Shown here piece by piece: positions 35,375-45,700 of a DNA stretch of 64,000 bases (position 1 is its first letter; each line of letters starts with the position of its first letter). The position numbers and the translations under genes were made by a program. The notes beneath the pieces are model-generated. The model saw only the letters and a list, made by a program, of their open reading frames with translations. It was not told where the DNA came from and did not search any database. The stretch spans positions 62,001 to 126,000 of the forward strand of contig JAWKLR010000005.1 in assembly GCA_041392625.1 (NCBI GenBank). Reading direction: 5' to 3'. The stretch is from M3007 sp041392625 (GTDB lineage Bacteria > Bacteroidota > Bacteroidia > Chitinophagales > Saprospiraceae).

Positions 35375-36292
35375 TTACTGGCCTACATGGAGCATTTGCA
35401 AGGTTTGTGTTCCGGCGCTGGTCTCCAGTTGGTAATGGAGTCGGCTGCTGCCGGTATTCAGCGTTTGGCTGTCCAGTTCAAACTGGTTGGAGCCTTTATC
35501 GAAATTGTTTGTTGTGGTGTAAAGCATGCGTCCGTTGGCATCAAAGACACGCAGGCTTACCGTTCCGGCTTCAGGCAGATCAAACGGAATAATGGTTTTG
35601 TCTACCCAGGGGTTGGGGAAGTTTTGGTGGAGTTTGAATTCGGCGGTGCCCGGGATAAGGTTCCGGTCCTCTACCTGTGTTCCGTCGGAGTCGATCAGCA
35701 TGTCACCTGCGGCAACTTTTTGAATTGTTTTTCCGCCAACTAAACTGGGAACGATGTGTACAATACCATTTGAAACAGGGACATCCGTAGGGCCGTAAAT
35801 GATGCAATCATTTTGAGCCATTTCGCTGATCTCTATTGGCAAAGGAACGATATCGATTGGACCGTTTACATCGCTGATAATATCAACCGGAGATTCTGAT
35901 CCGATAGGGCCAATGGCAACAAACTTCATGCTGAAAAGAGAGGACATGTCTGGCATGCTTTCTCCAAACACGGCCGGATCAATCCAGGAAAAGCGCAAAA
36001 TACCTTCTTCCTCCAGCCAGGGAGACTGCCAGTTGAAATTGAAAAGTACGTTGGTGTTTGGAAGATTGATATCAACAATATCCAGCAAAGTGACCACCTC
36101 CGGGTCCCATTGAACAGCGAATTGGACACTGTTGATGTTATTGAAATTTTCAACCTCTACCGGAAGCACAAATTCAGAACCCGGAGCTACATTGGTAACC
36201 GTAGGGAGGAACAGGCCCGGCTGGGCAGAAAGCATGGTGGCGCTGATGGTAAAGCATATCAATGCCGTGGTTTTGATTAAATTTTTAATCAT
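35375..36292 (-). CDS. T9SS-secreted cohesin-like domain protein (copy 1)
   Basis: A signal peptide precedes a cohesin-like beta-sandwich (NVAPGSEFVLPVEVENFNNI, VQFAVQWDPEVVTLLDIVDI, FSMKFVAIGPIGSESPVDI), the fold used by scaffoldins to bind dockerins or to form surface attachments. A linker and a T9SS type A sorting domain follow (LHQNFPNPWVDKTIIPF ... YQLETSAGTQTLQM). It is a tandem paralogue of the next gene upstream. No dockerin protein was seen in the window, so partners are unknown. Confidence 0.82.
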   Translation of the reverse strand: MIKNLIKTTALICFTISATMLSAQPGLFLPTVTNVAPGSEFVLPVEVENFNNINSVQFAVQWDPEVVTLLDIVDINLPNTNVLFNFNWQSPWLEEEGILRFSWIDPAVFGESMPDMSSLFSMKFVAIGPIGSESPVDIISDVNGPIDIVPLPIEISEMAQNDCIIYGPTDVPVSNGIVHIVPSLVGGKTIQKVAAGDMLIDSDGTQVEDRNLIPGTAEFKLHQNFPNPWVDKTIIPFDLPEAGTVSLRVFDANGRMLYTTTNNFDKGSNQFELDSQTLNTGSSRLHYQLETSAGTQTLQMLHVGQ

Positions 36293-36360
36293 GGGAACAA
36301 GTTTTTGAGTAAAAAAACAATTGATTTATGTGCGGGGGATTAAAGTTTATGGAAGCCTAT

Positions 36361-37275
36361 TCAATTCCTGTTTTGATAGATCATTCTGGATGTATGGGCT
36401 TCACTTTTTGTTTCAATTCGATAAAATAAAAGTTCGCCTGATGGATTTAAAAAGTGATTTTCCAAATGGAATGAATTTAGTCCGGATTCAAAATACGATT
36501 TTTTGGTATAAACCACCTGCCCCAATTGGTTGAGTACGCTTAGGGTCACCATTTCGGGCCGACTGAGTTCAACTGGAATAGAGGTTTGTTGTGACCAGGG
36601 GTTGGGAAAATTTGGATACAGCTTCAGCGTTCCCGGTTGATCCGCAACCGGCCCGGAACGGTCGGAACTGGGCACCTCCGCTTGACCAATTTGCTGGCCA
36701 GGGGCAATTTTTTCTACTGTCTTATTGCTTGATACATTGGGGGCAATTTGTACGAATCCATGGCTGATAAGCATATCCGATTCATAGGTATGTACTCCAT
36801 AATTATTTGCGAAAAAAATTGGTAATGGCGCACAGCCCGGGCTTAGTAAATCTGAAACAAACTTGACTGGAGTGGAACTTCCCACTGACCCCTTCGCAAG
36901 AAATTTTAAACTAAACATTGAAAAGGAATCCGGTTGAGAAATACCGAGTGTACCTACATCATACCATGCAAAGCGCAGAATGCAGTTGGATGTTCCATTA
37001 ATGTATCCATTAAAATTGAAGGTGTGTGTTGGAGACACATAATTCAGGTTTATATCAACAATATCAATAAGCTGCACTACGGAAGTGTCCCATTCGAAAG
37101 CCGTTTCAATTGCAACAATGGAATCGAACCCAAGCACTTTTACAGGCATTGCAAATTCATCTCCCGGCAGTACAGAGATTGTATCCGGGAAAAACAAGCC
37201 AGCTTGCCCATTTAAGTTGGATACAGAAAACAGAAATACGAGGCAGAAAACAAACGGGTGTAGGGATTTTAACAT
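36361..37275 (-). CDS. T9SS-secreted cohesin-like domain protein (copy 2)
   Basis: Start chosen at ATG 37275, where a signal peptide begins (FVFCLVFLFSVSNLNGQ). The cohesin-like domain parallels copy 1: SVLPGDEFAMPVKVLGFDSI, TAFEWDTSVVQLIDIVDI and FSLKFLAKGSVGSSTPV occupy the same positions. The C-terminus carries the type A sorting domain (LYPNFPNPWSQQTSIPV ... YRIETKSEAHTSRMI). It is separated from copy 1 by 69 nt in the same orientation, consistent with tandem duplication and shared transcription. Confidence 0.82.
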   Translation of the reverse strand: MLKSLHPFVFCLVFLFSVSNLNGQAGLFFPDTISVLPGDEFAMPVKVLGFDSIVAIETAFEWDTSVVQLIDIVDINLNYVSPTHTFNFNGYINGTSNCILRFAWYDVGTLGISQPDSFSMFSLKFLAKGSVGSSTPVKFVSDLLSPGCAPLPIFFANNYGVHTYESDMLISHGFVQIAPNVSSNKTVEKIAPGQQIGQAEVPSSDRSGPVADQPGTLKLYPNFPNPWSQQTSIPVELSRPEMVTLSVLNQLGQVVYTKKSYFESGLNSFHLENHFLNPSGELLFYRIETKSEAHTSRMIYQNRN

Positions 37276-37526
37276 GGTGTATTTTTTTGGGATGATTTTG
37301 AAAGTTGGTTTTCGCAAATGCGCATCAAAGAATGCGCCAAGCTCTAAAAGATCGATGTTTTTCAGCTATTAGCTATCATGTAGCAGACAGTTTGGAGTAA
37401 AAAATGAATTTTCATGACTGAAAATAACTAGAAACACCGATTCAATTCGGCGGTTGACAACCAAGTCCCTAAATTTGTTGGTGCACCAGTACTTGCACAA
37501 TGCTCCTTAAAATCGGACCGATGACA

Positions 37527-40250
37527 ATGAAACCCCATTTCCTTTTCCTGTTTTTTATTTTATTTCAAATCCCGTCAAACGCACAGACCCTGGTTCCCTA
37601 CCTGGGTGGCAATGGCTTGTATGGATTGGCAGATACCACCGGAAAGGTCGCGATTGAACCCCGGTTCAAGGACATTATGCCTATGGTAAAAGCCCGTTCC
37701 CAATTTTTTAAAGTATACCATAATGAGGTCTGGACCTATTGCTTTCGAAATGGGTATATGGTAGCCGATCCCTATCGGGATATACAGATTTGGCCGGCAG
37801 TAAATCACACGGAAAGTTTGGTGTTTTCAAAAGACACGATTCCCAATCTGTTCGTACTCGAAAAACCCGACAGCCTGGTTTTTGTAAACATCGAAACCGG
37901 CAAAAAAGCCGCGTTCTCAAAACCAGATAAAAACGCCCCCCTCGACAAGGCGGATATGCACGTAGATGCAGTAACGCGAATGGCAAAATTCCGGTATGGT
38001 GTGTTTCGGGTCGCCCGCCCAAACGGCACGATTAATTTCATCGATACTGAACTCAATTTGCTCTTCGATCGCGACCTCACCTCAGGCACCATCCTGGATG
38101 AACAGTATTTTGCAGTGGGAAATAAAGATGGCATATACGCACTTGCCGACCGCACCGGTAAGCGCATCAGCCCCTTCAAGTGGGAACAAATTAAACCCGG
38201 AGGGAAAACCGGTTTTTTTATTACAAGCGCTTCTGGGTTACCCCAAAATCTGATCGACGCCCAGGGCCGAGAACAGTTGGGCGGCGGATATGAAAGCATC
38301 GAAAAAGCCGTGGATGGAAAATGGCTGATCGTGCGGGAAAACAGCCGCTCGGGTCTGGTTGACTACCAGGGCAACATCCTTCTACCCCTCGTACACGGCA
38401 TGCTTTATCATGCTTTTAATGATTATTTTATCAGCCTAAAAAATGACCGCTATAGCCTCATCAACAGCCGCGGCCAGCGGATGCTGGATGCCGATTACGA
38501 CCGGCTTCAGTTTTTTGAAGATGAACATCACAGCCACTTGCAATTTACCGATGGCCCCACCTGTGGAGTCATCAATACCGATCTGAAAACCCTGTTTCGC
38601 GATACCTGTTATGTCCCTAAAGTGCTCCGTACGCCGGACATATTTTTTGAAACCAAAACCACAAGCAACGGAAAACCTTCCAAAGTCGGGCTTCGGAATT
38701 TTGAAGGCACGGAAATCATCCCGCGGGTGTACGACCGAATTTCCTACGGTACGGATTTTAACAGCGCGTATTTCAGAGTTCAGCAAGGCAAGCGTGTAGG
38801 CTTTATTGATCGGAACGGACAAACCATTTTGCCCTGTGAATTTGAAGTCATAAATATATTTGAGGAGGGTGGGGTGCCCCGTATTTTTGCTCGGAAGAAA
38901 GACCAAGTCATGTGGTCGGTTTACGACATAAATGGAAAAAAACTGGATGTTCCCGATAGGTTTACTCCAAGTATTAATTCAAAAGACCTGTACCAAATCG
39001 AGCCGCAGCAGCGAGGCGAGCCGCGATATATCTTGTTTGCGGATGGAAACCGGGCCGCTCTGCCCGAGGAATGGTCGCGCTATTCCAACCTCAAAGTGGT
39101 CGACAGCCCCGATGGCTTGTTTTTAATGCGCGAAGGCCCAAGCAACACCACCATATTCAACACCAAAATGGCTCCGCTGCTTCCAAAGGGTTTTGTGGCA
39201 CCCAGAAAGTTTTTTTATACCAAAGCAGTGGAAGCATCCGGGCTAATTCCGGTAACGGAGCGCAACCCGGATTACCGGGAGGAAGGAATTGTGGTTGAAG
39301 CCGATGGCCAGCAGGACCCACCACCACCTAATCCTGTGCCAGCGTCAAATGCGCAGGCCTTTCTTCGCGGAGGCGTGATCAACGCCAAAGGCAAGTGGGT
39401 TGTTTCTCCCCAGGAAGGCTCGTGTTTTCAACCTTTATCCTGGAATATGGTGCTTGAAATCCCGGATAAACAAATCGGAAACAAACGGCCGGATGCCCCC
39501 CGATTGCACGTAGTAAATAGCCCAAATGCCCGGATACTGGAAGGTGTAGAAGCCCTGGAATTTGAAGAAGGAGCACAATCCACCCGGGTATCGAAACCAA
39601 TAACACAACCGGATGGAAGCACCACCAAACACTGGGCGTATTTTTCCCGGGAAGGGAAGCAGTTGACACCCTTTCACTTCATCTCCGGTCCCAAGCAATT
39701 GAAGCAGATCAATGCCGTAAAAATCCAGGATAAACAAACAACCTACTGTGCCCTCGTGGATACGCGCGGAACCCTGCTGAAAAAACTGGATCAACTGGAT
39801 GAAGTTCATGCTCTGGAAGACGGATACCTGGTAGCCGAACGCCAAGGGAAGTGGGGAATCCTGGACTCTACAGGTGCAGAAGTGTTTCCGTTTGAATATC
39901 GAAAACTCCGGGTTTTAATTCCCGGATATCTGGTGGCCGAAAGCCTGGATGGCGATCGTTTTCGCGTCATTACCTGGGATGGTAAAATCCAGGAAGGCGA
40001 CTACAATGTTGATGTAAACAAAGGCGACCTGAATATCGGTTTATTGGTTTGTGTTTTTGATGCAAACCATACCCTGGAAACTGCCCATACCTGGTGTATG
40101 CCAGTCACCGGAAAAGGCTGGGAAACACCGGGGTATTTGTACCAGCATGAAGTCCGAGGCTACAAACTAATCCGGTGGGCGAAGCTAAAAACCCCACAGG
40201 GGAAAATCTATGTTGTCGATGGGCTTACGGGCCGGGCGTTCAAAGAGTAA
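37527..40250 (+). CDS. WG-repeat (beta-strand repeat) secreted protein
   Basis: Begins at ATG 37527 (two earlier ATGs at 37500 and 37521 are possible) with a signal peptide (LFLFFILFQIPSNAQ). The body consists of many WG-type repeats, for example GLADTTGKVAIEPRFKDI, GFIDRNGQTILPCEFEVI and GILDSTGAEVFPFEYRKL, each about 30-40 residues with G-x-x-D-x-x-G and a P-x-x-F/Y turn. The repeats form extended beta structures in related proteins, whose role is unclear. It has no sorting domain, so it is probably periplasmic or surface-exposed by another route. Isolated gene, convergent with a methyltransferase. Confidence 0.82.
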   Translation: MKPHFLFLFFILFQIPSNAQTLVPYLGGNGLYGLADTTGKVAIEPRFKDIMPMVKARSQFFKVYHNEVWTYCFRNGYMVADPYRDIQIWPAVNHTESLVFSKDTIPNLFVLEKPDSLVFVNIETGKKAAFSKPDKNAPLDKADMHVDAVTRMAKFRYGVFRVARPNGTINFIDTELNLLFDRDLTSGTILDEQYFAVGNKDGIYALADRTGKRISPFKWEQIKPGGKTGFFITSASGLPQNLIDAQGREQLGGGYESIEKAVDGKWLIVRENSRSGLVDYQGNILLPLVHGMLYHAFNDYFISLKNDRYSLINSRGQRMLDADYDRLQFFEDEHHSHLQFTDGPTCGVINTDLKTLFRDTCYVPKVLRTPDIFFETKTTSNGKPSKVGLRNFEGTEIIPRVYDRISYGTDFNSAYFRVQQGKRVGFIDRNGQTILPCEFEVINIFEEGGVPRIFARKKDQVMWSVYDINGKKLDVPDRFTPSINSKDLYQIEPQQRGEPRYILFADGNRAALPEEWSRYSNLKVVDSPDGLFLMREGPSNTTIFNTKMAPLLPKGFVAPRKFFYTKAVEASGLIPVTERNPDYREEGIVVEADGQQDPPPPNPVPASNAQAFLRGGVINAKGKWVVSPQEGSCFQPLSWNMVLEIPDKQIGNKRPDAPRLHVVNSPNARILEGVEALEFEEGAQSTRVSKPITQPDGSTTKHWAYFSREGKQLTPFHFISGPKQLKQINAVKIQDKQTTYCALVDTRGTLLKKLDQLDEVHALEDGYLVAERQGKWGILDSTGAEVFPFEYRKLRVLIPGYLVAESLDGDRFRVITWDGKIQEGDYNVDVNKGDLNIGLLVCVFDANHTLETAHTWCMPVTGKGWETPGYLYQHEVRGYKLIRWAKLKTPQGKIYVVDGLTGRAFKE

Positions 40251-40272
40251 TCTTCCCAAAATCGCTCGAAGT

Positions 40273-40893
40273 TTATTCCGGCTTTCGGCCAACAAACCGA
40301 ACAACAGAGCCGGTGCCTTTGTGGAAAGCGCCTTCGTTCAGTTCGATGACTTCCTCCTTCAAATACAGGGGCTGAAGTTGATCAAAATCTTGCTGAATGT
40401 CTTCGATGGAAAGGAGTAAGTCAAGGTCTCTGGGTCCACCTACGTCCGGATTTTTAGCGCTGTATTCCAGGTGATTTTTGCTGAATGCTTCGATGATAAA
40501 TGCCACCGGAGAAGCGAGGTATTGCACCAGCCGACGGTGGTAGTCGGATTTGTGCCAGGATGGGAAATGCGCAAACACGAGCGCAACGACATCGAAGCGG
40601 TTTTCTCCAAAATCAAAATTGCTGAACTCTCCGACCTGGTAGTTGATGGAAACCCCATTGTGGGCAGCGAGCTGCAGGGCTTTTTGTTGCCCCGCATCAC
40701 TGAGGTCAAAGGCCTCTACCTGGAGCCCCTTTTTCGCGGCATACACCGCATTGCGCCCCTCGCCTTCGGCTGGCAACAGGATGGATCCGGATGGCTGAGG
40801 AGATGCATCCAGGTTTTGTTTGAAAAACACATTGGGCTCGGTGCCGTACACGTAGTTTTCCTGCGCATAGCGGCTGTTCCAGAATTCTTTCAT
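40273..40893 (-). CDS. Class I SAM-dependent methyltransferase (TehB-like)
   Basis: A 206-residue soluble enzyme with a Rossmann-type motif I (ILLPAEGEGRNAVYAA), an acidic strand end (VEAFDLSDAGQQKA) and the motif IV-like FDVVALVFAHFP. The opening FWNSRYAQENYVYGTEPN is typical of TehB/thiopurine-type small-molecule methyltransferases. Methyl acceptor unknown. It is transcribed from its own -7 box and is divergent from the MarR-efflux operon. Confidence 0.85.
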   Translation of the reverse strand: MKEFWNSRYAQENYVYGTEPNVFFKQNLDASPQPSGSILLPAEGEGRNAVYAAKKGLQVEAFDLSDAGQQKALQLAAHNGVSINYQVGEFSNFDFGENRFDVVALVFAHFPSWHKSDYHRRLVQYLASPVAFIIEAFSKNHLEYSAKNPDVGGPRDLDLLLSIEDIQQDFDQLQPLYLKEEVIELNEGAFHKGTGSVVRFVGRKPE

Positions 40894-40910
40894 AGTAACT
40901 TGTTCTCCTG

Positions 40911-40918
40911 CAAAGATA
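40911..40918 (-). promoter_or_regulatory. Predicted -7 box of the methyltransferase gene
   Basis: CAAAGATA, read as TATCTTTG on the minus strand, sits 17 nt upstream of the ATG at 40893, giving a very short leader. Confidence 0.55.
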
Positions 40919-40979
40919 GCTTATTCATACTCTGAGAAAAAGAGACCCCCCAAAACCGGCCACTAGCCTGCAGATTATT

Positions 40980-40999
40980 AACTACTGAAAAAAATAGTT
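40980..40999 (+). promoter_or_regulatory. Possible MarR operator
   Basis: AACTA-N10-TAGTT just upstream of the marR-type start. The dyad is weak and A-rich, so this is a candidate only; its position fits autoregulation of the efflux operon. Confidence 0.3.
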
Positions 41000-41004
41000 G
41001 CACT

Positions 41005-41496
41005 ATGAACCTTTTTGGAAAAGCTGTTTGTTTGAGCATGAAAGCACACACCGGACGGTTTGATCTACTGAATAATTCGCTTCTGCCACGGGTTGGTAAG
41101 CTGGCAAAGTCAATAGATTTTTACCTGAAAGACCGTTTTGCCGAGCAGGGTGTGCTCCTGACGAAGGAGCAGTTTCTTTTGTTAAAAATACTCCACGATG
41201 AAGATGGCCGGGTACAAAAAGACCTGGCATTCATTACCGACCGCAACAAGGGCTCTCTGGCCCGCCTCATCAATACCATGGAAAGCAAAGGGTTTGTTGA
41301 GCGGAAATCCGAAGATGCCGACAAGCGCGTAAACCGGGTGTACCTGACGGATGAAGGGCGACTGGTTTTTCAAAAAACCAAACCCGTACTGAACGCCTGC
41401 GTTCAGCAACTGCAAAAGGGGTTGAGTGAAGAAGAAATTGAAACAACATTAGCCATTTTAGAACGATTACATAACAACATCAACCAGCACTCCTGA
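41005..41496 (+). CDS. MarR family transcriptional regulator of the efflux operon
   Basis: A 163-residue regulator with the winged helix of MarR: FLLLKILHDEDGRVQKDLAF, then the recognition segment DRNKGSLARLINTMESKGF and the wing (DADKRVNRVYLTDEGR). An alternative start at 41038 removes 11 residues. The three following genes encode a complete RND efflux system on the same strand, 50 nt away, so it probably represses them until a toxic ligand binds. Confidence 0.9.
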   Translation: MNLFGKAVCLSMKAHTGRFDLLNNSLLPRVGKLAKSIDFYLKDRFAEQGVLLTKEQFLLLKILHDEDGRVQKDLAFITDRNKGSLARLINTMESKGFVERKSEDADKRVNRVYLTDEGRLVFQKTKPVLNACVQQLQKGLSEEEIETTLAILERLHNNINQHS

Positions 41497-41546
41497 ATCC
41501 AGTTTTAAACTAAAAAACAGGAGCGAGAGGGACCAACTTTTTTCGC

Positions 41547-42662
41547 ATGAGACAAATTATCATCAGCGCCATTGGCATACTAATTCTGGTAGGGGCAATT
41601 TTTATTTCCCGCAGCATGGCTAACTACAATCGGCCGGAAGCAGCCAAAGAAAACCGGGATAAGCCAACGGTTTTTACCCAGAAAGTTGAAAATAAAAACA
41701 TACCGATCAATGTGACGGCCGGGGGAAACCTTGCCGCTCTCAATCGGGTTGAAATTTATGCTGAAGTGCAGGGCATTTTTGAGGAGAGCGCGCACCGGTT
41801 TGACCCGGGAACTAATTACTCCAAAGGCTCGGTGCTGCTGCGCCTCAACAGCGATGAGCACCGCGCCAACCTGCGTGCGCAAAAAAGCAGCCTGTATAAC
41901 CAGCTGGTGACTCTATTGCCCGACTTGAGGTTCGACTACGCCGATGCATTTCCAAAATGGGAAAAATACGTGATGGGCTTTGATGTGGAAGCCCCCCTGG
42001 CCGCACTGCCTGCGGCAGATAGCGATCGGGAAAAACTGTTTATCGCAGGAAGAAACATCAACACCCTGTGGCACAATGTGAAAAACCTGGAAGAACGCCT
42101 GGCTAAATACACCATTTATGCCCCCTTCAATGGCGTGCTCACTGAAGCATTGGTAGATAAGGGAACGCTCATCCGGTCTGGACAAAAACTCGGAACATTC
42201 ATTGATCCCAGCATGTATGAACTGGAGGTGGCTGTAAATGCCGCCTACGTCGATATGCTGCAAGCCGGCAAATCTGTGGAGCTGCACGATGTTGCCCATA
42301 CCGGCTCCTGGAAAGGTTCGGTGAGCCGACTCAATCGACTGGTAGATCCGGGCACCCAAACCGTGCAGGCATATATCCGGGTGCGTGGCAATGAGCTGCG
42401 CGAAGGCATGTATTTAGAGGCCGACCTGAGCGCCCGTTCTGAAAGCAACGCGTTTGAACTCTCGCGAAAACTCCTGGTGGACAACAAAAAGGTATTTGTA
42501 GTACGAGATTCTACCCTGGAATTGGTGACGATCGATCCAGTTTATTTTAAAGATAAAACCGTCGTTGTGCGCGGCTTGGAAGATGGGGTTGAAGTGCTCA
42601 GCCGGAGCCTTCCGGGAGCATATGAAGGCATGAAAGTGCAGGTTTTTGAGGAAGGAAAATAA
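41547..42662 (+). CDS. RND efflux periplasmic adaptor subunit (HlyD/MFP family)
   Basis: A 371-residue adaptor with an N-terminal membrane anchor (IIISAIGILILVGAIFI), a barrel-sandwich/lipoyl part (EVQGIFEESAHRFDPGTNYSKGS-type half), a short helical hairpin (VKNLEERLAKYTIYAPFNGVL) and a C-terminal beta-barrel (VSRLNRLVDPGTQTVQAYI). It links the inner-membrane pump to the outer-membrane channel encoded two genes downstream. Substrate unknown. Confidence 0.92.
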   Translation: MRQIIISAIGILILVGAIFISRSMANYNRPEAAKENRDKPTVFTQKVENKNIPINVTAGGNLAALNRVEIYAEVQGIFEESAHRFDPGTNYSKGSVLLRLNSDEHRANLRAQKSSLYNQLVTLLPDLRFDYADAFPKWEKYVMGFDVEAPLAALPAADSDREKLFIAGRNINTLWHNVKNLEERLAKYTIYAPFNGVLTEALVDKGTLIRSGQKLGTFIDPSMYELEVAVNAAYVDMLQAGKSVELHDVAHTGSWKGSVSRLNRLVDPGTQTVQAYIRVRGNELREGMYLEADLSARSESNAFELSRKLLVDNKKVFVVRDSTLELVTIDPVYFKDKTVVVRGLEDGVEVLSRSLPGAYEGMKVQVFEEGK

Positions 42663-42739
42663 TTCTTCCTTTTTCAACCGACACGGTGAGGTAAATCCCC
42701 TATCCGTGGAATGATTTGCCAACAGTTCAACACAATTCC

Positions 42740-45700
42740 ATGAAGAAATTAATTACCTTTTTTATAAAATATCCGGTCGTGGTGAATGTAACCATGATCG
42801 CGGTTTTTGCATTTGGATACCTGGGTTTGAAACAGGTTAAATCCTCCTATTTCCCGCTGATTGATTCCGAGATCATCAACATCAATGTCAGCTATCCGGG
42901 TGCCTCTCCGGCTGAAATGGAAGAGGGTATTGTGCTCAAGATTGAAGACAACCTCCGCGGCCTGGTTGGGGTTGACCGCTTTACCTCGGTTTCCCGCGAA
43001 AACTCCGCTGCAATTACCATTGAAATTGAGGAGACCGCCGATATTGATGTGGTTTTGGCCGATGTAAAAAATGCCGTCGACCGGGTACCTTCCTTTCCGG
43101 TGGATATGGAGCCGCCCATTATTGCCAAGCAGGAGCCCAGAAACCGGGGCATCAGCTTTATCGTGAGTGGGGAAAATGTACCCCTCAAAACACTCAAACA
43201 AATTGGCCGGAAAGTGGAGGAAGACCTCCGTTCCATTCCCAATATTTCGCAGGTTGAATTGTCGGGATTTCCGGCAGAAGAAATCGAGATTGCCGTGCGC
43301 GAAAACGACCTGCGCGCCTACGACCTCACCTTTGCCGAAGTGGCCCGTGCGGTGAGCAATTCCAACCTGCTTACCACCGGCGGTAACATTAAAACCGAAA
43401 AGGAAGAGTACCTGATCCGTGCCAATAACCGCTCTTATTTCGGCGATGAGCTGGACTATATTGTGGTAAAGTCGAGTGCAAACGGACAAGTGGTGCGCCT
43501 GCGCGACGTAGCTGAAGTGCGCGACACCTGGTCGGAAGTGCCCGACCGCATCCACTTCAACGGTAAAAAAGCCGTGCAGCTGGAAGTACTCACTACCAAC
43601 AACGAAGACCTGCTTCAGGCGGTAGAGGACGTAAAAATTTACATTGAAAAATTCAATCAGGAAAACACCAACGTGCAACTGGATGTGAGTTCCGACGCTT
43701 CGATTTCTCTGCTTGCGCGACAGAACCTCCTGATCGATAACGGGATGTTGGGGATTCTTTTGGTATTGCTTTTCCTCTCCATTTTTCTCAAGCCCAGCAT
43801 CGCTTTGTGGGTGGCTGTGGGCTTGCCCTTCTCATTCCTGGGGCTCTTTATTTTTGCTCCGATGTTCATGACCATCAACGTGATCTCCCTGTTTGGAATG
43901 ATCCTCGTAATTGGTATTCTGGTGGATGATGGCATTGTGATCGGTGAAAATATTTTCAAACATTACGAGGCGGGAAAAACACCCTTGCAAGCCGCAATAG
44001 ACGGGACCTCTGAAGTAGTTTCGCCCATTCTTGCGGCTATCCTTACTACGATTGTGGCTTTTTCCACCTTCATGTTTTTGCCTACCCGAATCGGCAACTA
44101 TTTTGCTGAAATTGCTTTGATCGTCTCGATCATTCTGGCCATTTCACTGGTTGAGGCCTTCCTGATTTTGCCGGCCCACCTTGCCCATTCCCGGGCATTG
44201 AATAAGAAAAAGGGTTCGTTCCTGATCAACGACTGGGCCGATAAAGTCATCGGTTGGCTGCGCGATGAAACCTATGTGCCTTTGCTTCGGTTTATCCTGA
44301 AATACAAGGTGCTTGGTCTGGCCATTCCAGTAGCGATGTTCATCATCACAGTGGGAGCCATGCAGGGCGGAATTATCCGGTTTACGTTTTTCCCAAGCAT
44401 CGCTTCCGACCGGATTGAGATTAACCTGACCATGCCGCAGGGAACCAGCGAAACCATCACCGATTCGCTGAGCAGTCTGATTGAAGATGCTGCCTGGGCA
44501 GTAGGGGAGGAATACACAAAAAAACAAACGGGCAACCTGCCGGTTTTGGAAAATACCGTGCGCCGGATTGGCCCGGGTTCTGCCAGCGCGACGCTTACGC
44601 TCAACCTGCTTCCATCGGAAGACCGCGATTTTCGGGCTTCGGATATTTCAAATTCTGTGCGGGAAAAAATGGGCCCCATTTACGACGCAGAAAGCGTGGT
44701 CTATGGCTCGGGCAACCGTTTTGGAGGCAACCCCGTTTCTGTGTCTCTGGTTGGCAACAACATCCCGGAACTGAAGGCTGCCAAACACGAACTGAAGCAG
44801 GCGCTGGAAGACATGGCGCGCCTGAAAGATGTGACCGACAACGACCCCGCAGGGATCAAGGAAATCAAGATAAAACTCAAGGAAAATGCCTACCTGCTGG
44901 GGCTGACGCTCAACGACGTTATGTCGCAAATCCGATCCGGATTTTTTGGTGCGCCCGTGCAGCGTTTTCAGCGCGGTCGCGATGAAATCCGGGTTTGGGT
45001 ACGCTACAACCGGACCAACCGGAACTCCATTCGCGATCTGGATGAAATGCGGATTGTCACACCCAACAGAGGCCGGGTACCGCTGTCGGAAATTGCAGAC
45101 TACAACATCGAGCGCGGAGAGATTGTAATCAACCACCTCGATGGTCGCCGGGAAATTAAAGTTTCTGCCGATCTGAAAGATCCGGAAGACTCTGCACCTG
45201 AGGTGTTGAGTGTGGTACGGAATAAAATCATGCCGACTATTTTGGCGAAGTACCCAACGGTAAGTCCCTTGTACGAGGGGCAGAACCGGGACTCGGTCAA
45301 ACTGGGTAAGGCAGCCAGCAAGGTGTTGCCCATCATTCTGATGTTGATGTACATCATTATTGCCTTTGTGTTCCGCTCGTATGGACAGTCTTTGTTGCTG
45401 TTTGTTTTGATTCCGTTCAGCTTCGTTGGTGTGGGCTGGGGCCACTGGATACACGGCCTGCCCATCAACATCCTGTCGATGTTGGGTGTGGTGGCACTGA
45501 TCGGAATTTTGGTGAATGACGGCTTGGTTCTGATCGGAAAATTCAATTCGCTTCTGAAGGAGGGAACACCGTTCAGGGAGGCCTTGGTGCACGCCGGGCA
45601 ATCCCGTTTCCGGGCAATTTTCCTTACCTCTGCCACTACGATTGCGGGCCTGGCACCCTTGATTTTTGAAAAGAGTTTCTCGGCGCAATTCCTCATTCCA

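Noticed and set aside
37500..40250. Possible toxin or polymorphic effector because of the long repeat protein
   Set aside because: The repeats match the WG type and no C-terminal toxin domain or adjacent immunity gene was seen.
44648..45688. A 346-codon minus-strand open frame
   Set aside because: Antisense to the RND pump; composition and lack of any motif mark it as a shadow.
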